Part shown: in pieces, positions 52,908 through 64,000 of the stretch
How positions within the stretch are numbered: position 1 is the stretch's first letter
How the letters are laid out: the number at the start of each line of letters is the position of its first letter
From: Paratinospora sagittata
Taxonomy: Eukaryota > Streptophyta > Magnoliopsida > Ranunculales > Menispermaceae
NCBI GenBank assembly: GCA_035771175.1
Contig: CM069600.1
Location: 1-64,000, forward strand
Direction: 5' to 3'
DNA length: 64,000 nt
Notes under the pieces: generated by a model
Databases searched by the model: none
What the model saw: the letters and a program-made list of their open reading frames with translations, nothing else
Told to the model about the DNA's origin: nothing
Position numbers and translations under genes: made by a program

Positions 52908-55900
52908 CTGCAAAATAATTAATTCATTAATAAGAATCACATTCCACGTCACAACAAAGCATTTAATTCACTAATAAACTGCCCTTGACGTCAACAAAAT
53001 AAACTAACAATGTCATTATATTTCTTAGGCCATCACATTATACATAAGGGCCATGCTATACCTTAATGGATGTGTCATAAGATCAAGTCTAAATAAGATT
53101 CTGAGAGTGAAAAAGGATGTGGATTGAGAGGGGTAAGCGCAATCGCAATCGCCGTAATAACCCTCACCGGGATCGTAACTGGATTCTGGGCGGCGGGTTT
53201 CACAAAGGTGGGGGTGTCTTCGAGAATGGCTCTCGAGCGCGTTTTCAGTCCGGTAAATTGAAGAGGTTTTGCCGGGAACCTCATGGCGGGGCAACGGGTT
53301 TTGGGCGGAACGATCGGCGAGTTTATTCCTTCCGCTCCTCTCTCAAATGGTATAAGGTGTGGGAGAATGATGGTAATGGCATTTTGACCGTTGAGGAATC
53401 AACGAAGTCGAACGTTTTTTTATGTAAATATGGACGCTGGTAAGTTTTGCTGGCTGGCTAAGGCTGTAGCTGAAGCTGGTGGGGCGAAACGGGATGGAAG
53501 CTTTATGCGGATTCATAGGAGTAAAAGTTTTTTATTCTTTTGGAGACTATTACTAATGTGAGGGGTCGTTTCTTACGCATTACGAAGGTTGAGCGTGGCT
53601 TTCAACGGATGATTTTTGTCCCAGACAAAGGTAATAACCAGCAATGGAATGCTCTGGTGGATGCATTGAACAAATGCCTGGACTCTCCATCTCACAAAAG
53701 CCATGAAACTGTGAGAACTAATGTTCCTCGGACCGAGGTGGACAGGGGTTCCACGCCGACTAACAATTGCATCGATACGGTGTTCGAGGATTCTCGAGGT
53801 GTGTCTGGATCTGAGGCGGTGGAAACCACTCGATGGGAGTTGTGCGTGGTGGTCTTTTGACCTACAGACATGGATCGTTGGATCACTATTGAGGAGGAGT
53901 TGTCTGGAAAGCTTGGGAGGAAAGTTTGTCTGATCCCGGTTTGTGTTGATCGTTCGATCCACATATGTGTTTCCATGGAGGAAAAGGTGGTTGTTCTTAA
54001 GGGTAAAATGGTGTGTTGCAAAGCTAGTTTTAGAGTTCAAAGCTGGAAGGAGGCCCTTCAATGGGAAAGCCGAAGAATCCATTGTCGGGATGGGTGGATT
54101 GGCGTTGATGGGATTTCGGCTGCTTTTTGGAATAGGAAGATGATGTTGAGGATTGGCCAAATGTGTGGTGGCCTGATCGATAAGGACGCTTTGACTGCAA
54201 TGACACTCTCTTTCGACATGGCTCATCTCCGTGTAGTGGGGTGGTCGTGTGGTTTTCTCCTGGAGTTCATGGAGATCGAGGAAGGCAATGTAAGGTTCAA
54301 ATTGCATCTATTTGAGCTGAGTAATTGGAAGGTGAGTCTAGACAATATTCCGTACTCGAGTAAAGGTGAAGGTGTAGATGAAGGTGATCTTCAGAGCACT
54401 AACAGAGGGATGGAGATGACGCAACCGCCGCTAATGGATACTTCCCGGTTATCGGAGCAACAGGCTTCGAAAGCTGGCAGTGTTGATTCGTTGTTAGAGG
54501 CGAAATCAAGAATTGCAGCTCTTGCCAGGAGATGGGTAAATACTGGAATGACAAGTGGTAATGTCAGTATGGAGGGCGGCATGCCAGTTCTGTGTAATAC
54601 GGAGAGGGCTACTGGTGGCTGTTTGGATGATGGGGTTAGACTGGGCCTGCGCATGTTAAATGGGCCTGATGGATTGGGTAATGGATTAGGACCTGTGTCT
54701 GGGGCTGATCCAGGGAAGATGTTTCTTCCACCCACTGATGTGGATCTTGGGCTGGGTTTAATTGAGCATGGGACAGGTCTTATTCCCCATCGGCCTTGTA
54801 GATCGGGGCCCTGCAAGCTGGGGAATGGGGCTTCTCTAAGTTACGAACGGTCCAAGGGTGGTTTTAAAGGTGATGGCATAGGTGATGCTACAAAACAGGG
54901 CGAGCTATCAGTGGGGTCGCTTTCGACGATGGGGATAGTTTCCCTAATGGTTGTAACTAAAGGTGAAGATATGAAGGTTTACCGGCGTCGACACCGAGGG
55001 TCGGCTAAAAACATCCTCCAACGAGCGGTTGCTTATGAAGATTCGATGAGTGGGTTGGTGAATAGCGGCTCCAGCAGGCGTCTTCGAACAGTGGTGTCGG
55101 ACGCGAACTGCAGCGACGGTGGTTCCGAAGATGAAAGGGTGGTTGATTCCTTGGCGGTGGACTCGTCGCAATATGAGAGTAACTCCTCTGACGATGAAGC
55201 TCGGTTCGCTGATGATGGGGCGACTGTTTTTCCCGCCGTGGCTGACGATGTGCACAGGCATGAGGCTGGTCTTCCCGTGGATTAGGTATGTAAACTAGAT
55301 TTTATTTTTTATGGTAACTGTGACATTCATCGCTCTTCTTCCCCTCTATCCTCCCCCATCATCTCTACTTCTTTACCTGGGTTGGGAAATGCTCAAAACC
55401 AATCCCTCCATCATGATCAAACCCATCCCAATTTATGCCAACGGGTAACGGCAGTGTGTTCTGCGTCTCCTGGGAAGTGTGTTTGTGGGGGGGGGGGGGG
55501 GGGCTGGGGGTTGTGGTTGTTTGAATGGGACGACTAGTCACCAGGTTGGCAGGGACGGCCTGACAAAGGAAGATGCTATTGCTTTCCTGAGAAAGATGAC
55601 GCTATTCCTGGTTGACTTGGATACCGACATGAAGGTCCCTCCTGAGTAGAAGTGATGTTGCCGTGTTATGTGTGTGTGATTGGATGTTTGGTTGTTATGA
55701 TGAATATCCTTTCTTGGAATATCCGGGGGTGTGGTGCTAAGTAAAAAAGGCGTATGATAAAGAGGGCTATTGGCAAGGTTAGCCCATATTTTGTTATTCT
55801 TCAGGAAGTGAAGCGTCAACAGATCGATAGAGATCTCATAGGGGCGTTGTGGCATTCAAGATTTAAAGACTGGATGTATCTACCGGTGATAGGCTCTATT

Positions 55901-58900
55901 GGTGGCCTATTGCTAGCATGAGACTCAAGGGAGGTAAAGGTGGATGACAGGCTTTTTGGGGAGTTCTCTGTGTCGGTCAGGGTGGTTTCAAGGGAGAATG
56001 TTGATTGGTGGTTGACTGGTGTGTACGACCCGGATGATAGAAGAGCAAGATGTCGGTTTTGGGATGAACTTGCGGGTATTGGTAGTACTTGTGATGAGAA
56101 ATGGTGTGTCAGGGGTGATTTTAATGTTGTTCGTACTCTTTCGGAGAAGCGGAACAGCGGGAGAATTACTAAGAGCATGAGGGATTTTGATGCTATTATC
56201 AGAGAGATGGAGCTCAGTGATCCGCCCTTTCTCAATGGAACCTTTATATGGTCAAACTTTCGCTTGGCCCCTGTGTGTTGCAGGCTTGATAGGTTTTTGT
56301 TGAGCGGTGCCTAGGTGTAGTTGTTTCCATTTCACAAACAGGAAGTGGGGGGAAGATTGGTGTCTGATCATTGGCTTGTTATCCTTGATGCTACAAGAGC
56401 TAATTGGGGCCCTGTTCCTCCTCGTTTTGATAGTCGTCTGATTGGCCACCCATAATTTCAAAATTCGGATTAGTGGTTGGTGGAGGGAGGGGCCTCAGGG
56501 GGGATGGGAAGGTTTTAAGTTCATGCAGTCTTTGAAGTTGGTGAAGTCTAGGCTTCACGGGTGGGGCAAAGAAATTATCGGGTGGGAAACTGTGAGAAGG
56601 AAGGAACTTGAGATAATGGTGTAACAACTCGATCAGCTAGAAGGAAGTCCTGATTGGAATGAGATGTTGGCTCGAGATAGATCATTGGCTAAAGCAGAAC
56701 TATGGAAACTATGTATTAGTGAGGACCGTGCTGCATTACTAAAATCAAGGGTTCGGTGGCTCAAGGAGGGTGATGCAAACACAAAAATTTTTCACCGGCT
56801 TATGAATGGAAGACGATCTGTCAGTACAATTTCCATATTGGAAATGGACGACGGATCATTAGTTGAGGGTGAGGTGGAGATTGTGTCTAAGATCATGGAA
56901 TATTTTCGTGATCTATATTCGTCCCATGGAAGACGGGCATGGGGGGGTGGATGGACTTGATTGATGCCCCATTGGGATGGTGGATAGGATCGAGATTGAA
57001 GCACCTTTTGACATGGAGGAAGTGAAGGAAGCGGTGTTTGCTTGTGAGGGCTCCAAGGCTCCAGGGCCTGATGGCATGACTTTGTCCTTTTTCCAGAGTT
57101 GTTGGGAAATTAAAGATGACCTTATGAAGGTGTTGGTGGAATTTTTTGATAACGGGGTTATTAACGGATGCACAAACGAAACATTTATATGCCTTATTCC
57201 TAAAAAGACAGCTTCTCGTAGGGTTGCATATTTTAGGCCCATAAGCCTTACCACAAGTTTGTACAAGATTGTGGCGAAGGTTTTGGCAAATAGGTTGAAG
57301 GGGGTTCTGCATGGCATTATATCGGAAAATCATATGGCTTTTGTTCAAGGGCGTCAAATTGTTGATGTTGTGTTAGTTGCAAATGAGTTGGTGGAGGAAT
57401 ATAGAATTAAAAGGAAGGAGGGGGTTGCATTTAAACTTGATTTTGCTAAAGCTTATGGTATGGTCAATTGGGACTTTCTTGATTATGTGTTAAAAATGAA
57501 GGGCTTTGGTGTGAGATGGAGAAAATGGATTCAGGGTTGCTTGAGGTCGGTGTCTTACTCTATTTTCATCAATGGCCGACCTAGGGGAAAGATCGATGGG
57601 GAGCGTGGTCTCATGCAGGGCGATCCTCTCTCCCCTTTTTTGTTCACATTAGTGGTGGATGTGTTGGGGAGGATGTTTGATAAGGCTCGAGAATCAAGAT
57701 TATTGTCTCGCTTTGTTGTGGGGAGGGAGAGGTGGAGGTTTCCCATTTACAATTCGCGGATGATACGCTAATTTTCTTGGTAGCTGATGAGGAGTGCATC
57801 TCAAATGCAACCATGGTGGTTAAATGTTTTTGTTGGATATCTGGCATGTCCATCAATATGGCGAAGAGCCAGTTGGCAGGAATTAATGTGCAACAAGAGT
57901 GGTTAAGGAGTATGGCGGGTCATCTGGGGCGTTCTACTGCTTCGTGGCCTATGAAGTATCTAGGCATGCCTTTGGGAGGAAACCCTTCCAAACTTGATTT
58001 CTGGGAGCCGGTGGTTTCTAAAATATCAAGAAGGCTTGATGGGTGGAAGAGGTGCTTCCTGTCTAAATGAGGTCGACTCACATTGATCAAGTCTGTGTTG
58101 GATGCACTCCCAACATATTATCTCTATGTTTTTCAGGCCCCAAAGAAGGTGGTGGTTCTTTTGGAGAAATTAATGAGGGATTTTTTGTGGAAGCATGACG
58201 CTAAGGAACATGGTTCTAATTTGGTGGCATGGAATATTGTTCAGAGAGTTGTGGATCAAGGTGGTCTGGGTATTGGAAATATATCTATTAGGAATAAAGC
58301 TCTAGTGGGGAAATGGTTATGGAGGTTTCCTTGCGAGAAAGATCGGTTGTGGGCGAAGGTGATTAAGAGTAGACATGGATTGCAGGATAATTTTCGGGAC
58401 GCTGGATTGGCATCTAGAGTAACCTATAGGAGCCCATGGAAATTTATTCATTCAGTTTATCCGATGTTCTTACCCTTAACTAGACTTAAACTTGGGTGTG
58501 GTAGTTCGATCCGATTCTGGGAGGATCTTTGGTGTGGGAATGACTCCTTCCAATCTCTTTATCTTAATCTTTTTCGATGGTCTTCCCTACACAATAAACC
58601 CATAGCTGAGTTTGTGGTTAGGGACGGAGGACTATTGTCTTGGGACTTGCGCCTAGGTGGAAACTTATCACTTAGGGACGATCAAGAGTTGGATTCCCTT
58701 GTACGCTTTCTTGAGGGGTGCTCGCTATCGGAGGATTCCGATAGAGTTTCGTGGCCTTGGAAGTCCTCGGGTTTATTTTCTACTAAATCCTTTTATGCAT
58801 CTCTTCTGAATGTCCCTAATGGTCCTGCCTTTCCCTATCATAATCTAATTTGGAAAGCACAGGTGCCATCAAAAGTAAAATTTTTGGGATGGGTAACTGC

Positions 58901-61900
58901 TCATGGGAAGATTAATACTGGAGATATGTTGCAAAAAAGATTTCCATCTATGTGTTTGTCCCCGCATTGGTGTTATTTATGCCGGCAAGATTTGGAATCT
59001 GCTGGCCACTTATGCTGGAGTTGTGCATTCTCCAATGAGGTGTGGAGTAGGTGGTGCCTCCATTTCCCAGTGATGAGTGGTGATCATAGTGCGAGGGATC
59101 CCATAAATATCTTCTCGTTTATGAATCACATCCATCCTTGTGGAGGGAGCATTGGAAGGTGGCGTGCTTGGCAGTTTTGTGGTCACTATGGAAGGAGAGG
59201 AACAGTTGGATCTTTAATGGTGTGGAGGAGCCGGCGGCTAAAGTTTGGGAGCAATCTCAAATTTTAGCCTCATTTTGGGTGGCAAATAGCAATTTGTCAA
59301 ATGGGTATTCTATAGGGGATTGGCTCCGAGGGTGAGGCAAGTTTGTATAATTTTTGGTTTTGTGCCATGGTGGTGCTCTTGTGCCTTGTATTTTGGTTTC
59401 TTGCCTCTTTATTCATATATATAAAATTTATTCGTTGTTTCTTTAAAAAAAAAAAAAAATCAAGTCTAAATATTCCATTTTGCAAGTCACAAGCATATAT
59501 GCATTGCACACTATGCAGAATCCAGATACTCTTCGAAAAGACTTGAAATAGGGTGATATTTGGAAACTCTACCATCAAGATATAAGAAAAGTCAATATTC
59601 ATAAAAACTATGACATGTCCATTAGATGTCTATGACACATATATCACTTGTATAAATATATAATTGATATATTATACTGTGTGTATAGTTTGTATTGTAG
59701 TCCAATTTCCTTTTCATCAAGGAAAGTGATTGATGTAAAAAACAAGTGTAAGCCCTAACAAATGTATTATACAAGAAATTAGACACTTACATTTCCAAAT
59801 ACATGTTCATGCCAAACAAGATAATATTCTCATGATATATTTGCGCTTTAGATCAATATTATCTCTTGATCTCTTTTGATAATAAAAAAAAACACCTACA
59901 AAACTTTTGTTTTTGGCTAGGATATAGCCTATATATACACGTAAGGACCCTTACATTTGAAGTAAATATATAGCTATATATCATCAGTTGCTCTCGAAAG
60001 GAAGTGGGGGATGATTGACTTGATAACCAATGAAAACATCTAAAATAATGAATGAAGAAGCATCGAAAATAGTTGATGATCAAAAATGGTATCTTTGCGC
60101 TTAAGATATGAAGAAACATCTAAAATAAGAAAAAAAAAATCTAGTTTTACATATGTGTGGAGAACTTGAGTAATTTCTCTTAATATATTAATTGTGTTGA
60201 TTGTCATAAAATTAAGCGGAACTAAATGAGCAAATATGATATGCTAAGCTTTTCAAATTTCAAAGTTTAAACTATCAAAGCATAAACAAATAGAAAGTTA
60301 GCAAATATTCAACTAAACTCAACAAAAAATGTTCCCAAATACAGGGTCAGCTACTTGAATCTACTTCTTCCATTCCTTGCTATCAGGGGATAAATCGACA
60401 CTTAATTGGGATATCCTAGGCCTTCGCAAAGTTTGATTAAGTAGAGTCACGTCATAATTCATCTAACAAAGTTTTAAATTGGTTGCCAACCACCTAATGC
60501 AACCCTCCTTTTATCCAAGCTTTGGAATCATGACCAATCACGTAGAAAAGTATGCAAATATGTCAAGGTAGTGTTAGAAAAAGTATTAGGTCTTTGCGAC
60601 TTGTTACCATTTTTGGCTAATACAAGTTGCAAAATACACCAATTTGTCAAATGTTTCTAAATTATTAGATTAGTATTTATACTAGTGTTAAAAAACTTAA
60701 AGATACATTACTAAAAGGGAGCCTTTCACAGATAGCCTCATTTTGTATGAGTAAAACATAATTTATCTCAATTGAAAGATAATTAATTCTTAAAAACTAA
60801 AATTATCGGTTACGATAATTCAAAAGCCACAATCATAAATTTATTTTGAAAAATAAAATTAAAAATTAAATATTAATTTACCTCGAGGTGTCCTCAACAT
60901 AAATGTGACCTTGAGGCTTAAGACTCAAGGCATTTTTTAGGCACCTCGCCTTGAGGAATGACTTGAGGAATATGTGTCATTCATTTTTTTGTAAACAATG
61001 ATGAAGACAATCATGAACAATTACTCATCAAGTAAAATTTTGGACAAGCATATTGGTAAACAATTGTTTCTTCCAGTTAAAAAAAAATAAAAAATTGTTG
61101 GTATGAGTTGCAACGTGCAGAAGTCTATCTACTATCATTTTAATTACTTCATTAGGATGATGGCAAGTGAGGATGAATTGTGACATGTGTTGGACAATTC
61201 AGAAATCATGGCTCTCGTTAGTAGTACGTACGGGTGTGTTTTTTGTTATCACATATATGATATAATTTTTTTATTTTAATTCCTAGGCCTAATCTTGAAA
61301 TGACAACACAATTACTCCCATTAAGTATTCTTTTTGGAACAAAATGCTGCCACTAAAGAAAACATCATCATATTGTTGAATAGAATTGATACCCCCCCTT
61401 CCTAAGTCATTTTGGTTTTATACTATTTAAACAACTATTTATTTAATTAATTTATTAATTGTGCCCTTCTATGATAAGATTTCCCTTTTAAAACTATTTT
61501 GGTTTTGTACTTTTCAAACATGCACCGTTGCCATCAACCCTAATTGAAATATATAGTGTAAACTTGCTTTCTCATTTAACACACTACTAAGTCATTTTGG
61601 CTTTATACTATTTAAACAACTATTTATTTAATTAATCTATTAATTGCGCCCTTCTATGATAAGATTTCCCTTTAAAAACTATTTTGGTTTTATACTATTT
61701 AAACAACTATTTATTTAATTAATCTATTAATTGTGCCCTTCTATGATAAGATTTCCCTTTAAAAAATATTTTGGTTTTGTACTTTTCAAACATGCATCGT
61801 TGCCTTCAACCCTAATTGAAATATATAGTGTAAACTTACTTTCTCATTTAACACACTACTAAGTCATTTTGGTTTTATACTATTTAAACAACTATTTATT

Positions 61901-63915
61901 TAATTAATCTATTAATTGTGCCCTTCTATGATGAGATTTCCCTTTAAAAACTACTTTGGTTTTGTACTTTTCAATGCACCGTTGCCGTCAACCCTAATTG
62001 AAATATATAGTGTAAACTTGCTTTCTCATTTGACACACTACAACTTTATCAAGTACAGAACCACATGAAAAGGGTGCAAAGTTTACATATCACAATCCAA
62101 GAAGAAAATCACACTTCACAAATCACTATACATTAGCTTTAATAAATCCCTATCCCTCTCCATACCATTCTCCACTAAATGATTGACACTCAAACAAGAG
62201 TCATTACCCATCATAGTGTTGCACCTTGCACTTTGTGCTAGCAATTTGGATGCTACAAGCACACAAATTACCAAATGTTGGTCACTTTTACCAATCTCAA
62301 TACGCTATGACAGACACACAACTCAACTCAATAAAGCCTTTTTTCCAACTACATGAAGTGGGCTAAATGAATCAGCTGACACATACAACTGATATATAGT
62401 AATAATAATCTCACCTTCTTACTCAACCTCTAGACTAGAGTAAAAGCTATCAAACCTCGTCTCCCAATAGAACACAAACATGCCATTCCCTATGAATCTA
62501 CTAGTTTGTTTAGTAACTTTACTTATTCTCTACTTGAACTTTAAAATAGATCTTGATTGTAGTAGGGATTTGGCTCTAATATAATAAGATAAAAATTATA
62601 GCTTATCTTTCTAGAAGGTTATTATATCTTTGGATTCTCTACTTCTATTTAAAGCTAGAGGTCGTTAATATATTTATCAAACAATAGACGTACCCAATGC
62701 ATGAGGCTCCAAGCTATCTTCTTCAAGCTAATTGGAAAGATAAAAGTTACACGGAGGAAATCCAAGACTCTGTTAATGTGTTCCATGCTATCCATCATAA
62801 TAGTATTAGAAAACTATTTCTAACCAATATTTAACCACAATCTCAAGATCTGATGAGAACTATATGGGTATATTGATAATTGGAAAATCAAAACAGTGGC
62901 AGTGCACCCTTTTCCCAATAAGCACAAACTAATGCACAAGAATGAATTCTAATTTTATTTTTTTAAATTCTAATATTAGATCAACAGAGATAAAGATTTT
63001 TACTTCAATTTATGAGCCGGGTTGTTAGATTCACAAACAACTTCGAATTCAGAATGCCTTCCTTCATGATCCACTCATTATGCCTATCAAAAAGACTTCA
63101 TCAACAAAAAGAGGTATCCTTAATCATGGTTTCACAATTACAACAATTCTCAAAGGTTTGAATTTTAAAAATCTTGTACCAACTAATAATACATCTGGCT
63201 CTTCAACTATCAATCTAATGGTGTAGTTCTATTTTATTTTTGGGGGGATTCTGTTGGATCTAAAATCTCAACTCTTTACTCTTAAAACTTGTTTATTACA
63301 ACCTACTGATACGGTGTATTTCTAAACACCAAAATCTAATTCCTAAACCCTTAGTCCTAATACAATAATTAACTCCTAATTTCTCAACCTAACACAAACT
63401 CAACCTTCTAATTTGACACATCTCAAATTCATAATTCCTAATTAGACACAAACTCTAACATTGTATAATCTAAATTATTTCTAATTCCAACAGATTCATG
63501 GCGATGATTTTATCTTGCTCATCATAAGTAATAGAAATAACATCATTCAAACTTGCACCTTAAATCGACATTTATTTTTTAAAAAAAAAAAGATAAATAA
63601 ATTCTACAGAGAATTTACTAAACTTGTATCTTATAGAGGTGTTGTGTCGTGGATGAAAAACACATATTTATAAAAGCAATCATATTTGAAAACACGTATT
63701 AATAATAAGGAAAAAGTAATAAAAATATACAGAATAGTAATTTAATAACAATTAGAGAGAAAAGAGAAGCGAACCAGATCTTTGAAGATGAGAAAAGCGA
63801 TGAAGAAGAAGAGGAAGAAGAGGATCTCGAACTCTGCTAATCGAACGAAAGCGAACACACCGTTCACTGCTCGAGTCAACAACGACTCGTTTCGATCATT
63901 CCCCCGCGTCGCCAT
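52839..63915 (-). CDS. small single-span membrane protein (69 residues), two exons 10.9 kb apart
   Basis: Exon 1 63915-63775 codes 47 residues (MATRGNDRNESLLTRAVNGV, then VRLAEFEILFFLFFFIAFLI and FKDL). Exon 2 52907-52839 codes TSRPEYNQILVKKPGG to DDFWSY and a stop. The junction KDL|TSRPEYNQ is in phase 0, with donor CTG|GTTCGC and acceptor TTTTGCAG. The sequence resembles a conserved plant family of ~70 residues with one transmembrane helix (about residues 27-44) and a C-terminal KKPGG motif (from memory; function unknown to me). It has no cleavable signal peptide, so the helix probably anchors it. The intron of 10,867 bp holds a full L1 in antisense (53096-59458) and a ~185 bp tandem repeat (61402-62040). 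No damage in the exons. The donor GTTCGC is unusual after GT, the one weak point of the model. Confidence 0.8.
53117..55285 (+). pseudogene. L1 ORF1 with frameshifts
   Basis: 53117-53443 codes an Arg/Asn-rich basic start (RGKRNRNRRNNPHRDRN). The frame shifts near 53440 (continuing MDAGKFCWLAKAVAEAGG), again near 53540 (VRGRFLRITKVERGFQRM), and returns at 53870 to a 471-codon frame. That last frame has the DUF4283-like block (VQSWKEALQWESR, RDGWIGVDGISAAFW, MCGGLID) and a long Ser/Asp-rich tail. I see no CCHC zinc knuckle. In active elements the protein binds element RNA. Here the N-terminal third is out of frame. Confidence 0.82.
55487..55503 (+). repeat. G17 homopolymer in the L1 inter-ORF region
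   Basis: Seventeen G between ORF1 and ORF2 of the complete L1. The true length may be uncertain. The old L1 at 25774-33885 carries a 14 bp run near its ORF1 end (30825-30838), but with C on its sense strand, so the two runs are not homologous. Confidence 0.7.
55700..59335 (+). pseudogene. L1 ORF2 (endonuclease, RT, zf-RVT), broken
   Basis: Starts MNILSWNIRGCGAK at 55700 and meets a stop at codon 15, then another near 55920. The endonuclease continues 55940-56314 (GVYDPDDRRARCRFWDEL, RGDFNVVR, CCRLDRFLL). RT: 56664-56960 (VRWLKEGDANTKIFHRLMNG), shift, 56977-57771 (FKLDFAKAY motif A, MQGDPLSPFLF motif B), shift, 57732-58070 (QFADDTLIF catalytic box), a TGA at 58068, then 58083-59267 with post-RT and zf-RVT (CYLCRQDLESAGHLCWSC). 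The C-terminus is in a third frame (59138-59335, GDWLRG end). Catalytic residues are present, but at least three shifts and three stops prevent a full protein. Confidence 0.88.
59473..61401. other. membrane protein gene intron, middle part
   Basis: AT-rich DNA with no recognised gene, tRNA or transposon terminus. Confidence 0.5.
61402..62040. repeat. ~185 bp tandem repeat with nested 87 bp duplication
   Basis: Units begin CTAAGTCATTTTGG at 61402, 61587 and 61859. The middle interval is 272 bp, that is 185 plus 87, because the piece from TTTTATACTATTTAAACAAC to CCCTTTAAAAA is present twice (around 61595-61680 and 61681-61767). Each unit ends with AACCCTAATTGAAATATATAGTGTAAACTTGCTTTCTC. Copies are about 95% alike by eye. 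Confidence 0.9.
62041..63774. other. membrane protein gene intron, exon-1-proximal part
   Basis: AT-rich with poly-A runs. I find no exon or transposon terminus that I can support. Confidence 0.5.
63775..63915 (-). CDS. membrane protein gene, exon 1
   Basis: 47 codons. The start is the ATG at 63915; an in-frame Met 10 codons upstream lies in a Lys/Asn-rich stretch typical of a leader. Contains the whole hydrophobic span. Confidence 0.8.
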
Positions 63916-64000
63916 TTTCTGTCTACTATTCTTCTTCTTCTTCACAAATCACACATCTTTCTTATTGTCAAATCACGAACGAACATGACGCGCTTATTAA

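Larger units (their letters stand above)
53096..59458 (+). mobile_element. full-length L1-type LINE with 14 bp target duplication
   Basis: ATCAAGTCTAAATA stands at 53082-53095 and again at 59459-59472, directly after a poly-A run (59444-59458). This defines a 6,363 bp element with both ends. It has the usual plant L1 order of ORF1, APE endonuclease, reverse transcriptase, zf-RVT, short 3' UTR and A tail. The identical target duplication and long surviving frames indicate a young insertion, yet several stops and shifts make it inactive. It is antisense to the membrane protein gene whose intron it occupies. Confidence 0.95.

Noticed and set aside
63782..63988. Plus-strand 68-codon frame at the right end
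   Set aside because: Antisense of the membrane protein exon 1. The minus-strand frame has family resemblance, a hydrophobic span and a matching second exon.

Overview
The window is nuclear DNA of a flowering plant, most likely a eudicot. The evidence is a MAP kinase of the plant MPK6 type split into the usual small exons, a nuclear tRNA-Cys(GCA) gene, a plant mitochondrial protein gene, AT-rich introns with GT/AG borders, and many plant L1-type LINEs. The species cannot be fixed from the sequence. All protein genes I could model lie on the minus strand, and most of their length is intron filled with transposable elements.

Layout. Positions 1-13294 hold an AT-rich tandem array built from ~49 bp subunits arranged in a ~490-540 bp higher-order unit. 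It is interrupted by a tRNA-derived SINE, three LINE pieces and copies of a small CAAGG-ended DNA transposon. Positions 13295-16621 hold LINE 3' ends, a duplicated LINE tail and a MITE. Positions 17658-38972 carry exons 5 to 1 of the MPK6-like gene. Intron 2 is 13.6 kb and contains an old RTE-clade LINE, split by a full-length L1, which was itself hit by two DNA transposons. The terminal exon is not in the window, so the gene runs off the left edge through at least 17.6 kb of intron and array, or has lost its end.

Positions 40124-46377 hold a complete three-exon gene for a 392-residue probable mitochondrial (mitoribosome-related) protein. Then come a degenerate RNase H-bearing LINE (46985-48450), a SINE-like repeat, the tRNA-Cys gene (49189-49260) and a tentative two-exon gene for a 35-residue acidic peptide (51089-51801). 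The right end, 52839-63915, is one two-exon gene for a 69-residue single-span membrane protein. Its 10.9 kb intron holds a complete but damaged L1 element (53096-59458) with a 14 bp target-site duplication, and a ~185 bp tandem repeat.

There is no operon-like logic. The genes are independent housekeeping or signalling genes. The main interest is the array architecture, the layered insertions that can be ordered by their target-site duplications, and two genes whose exons lie so far apart that automatic prediction would probably split them.
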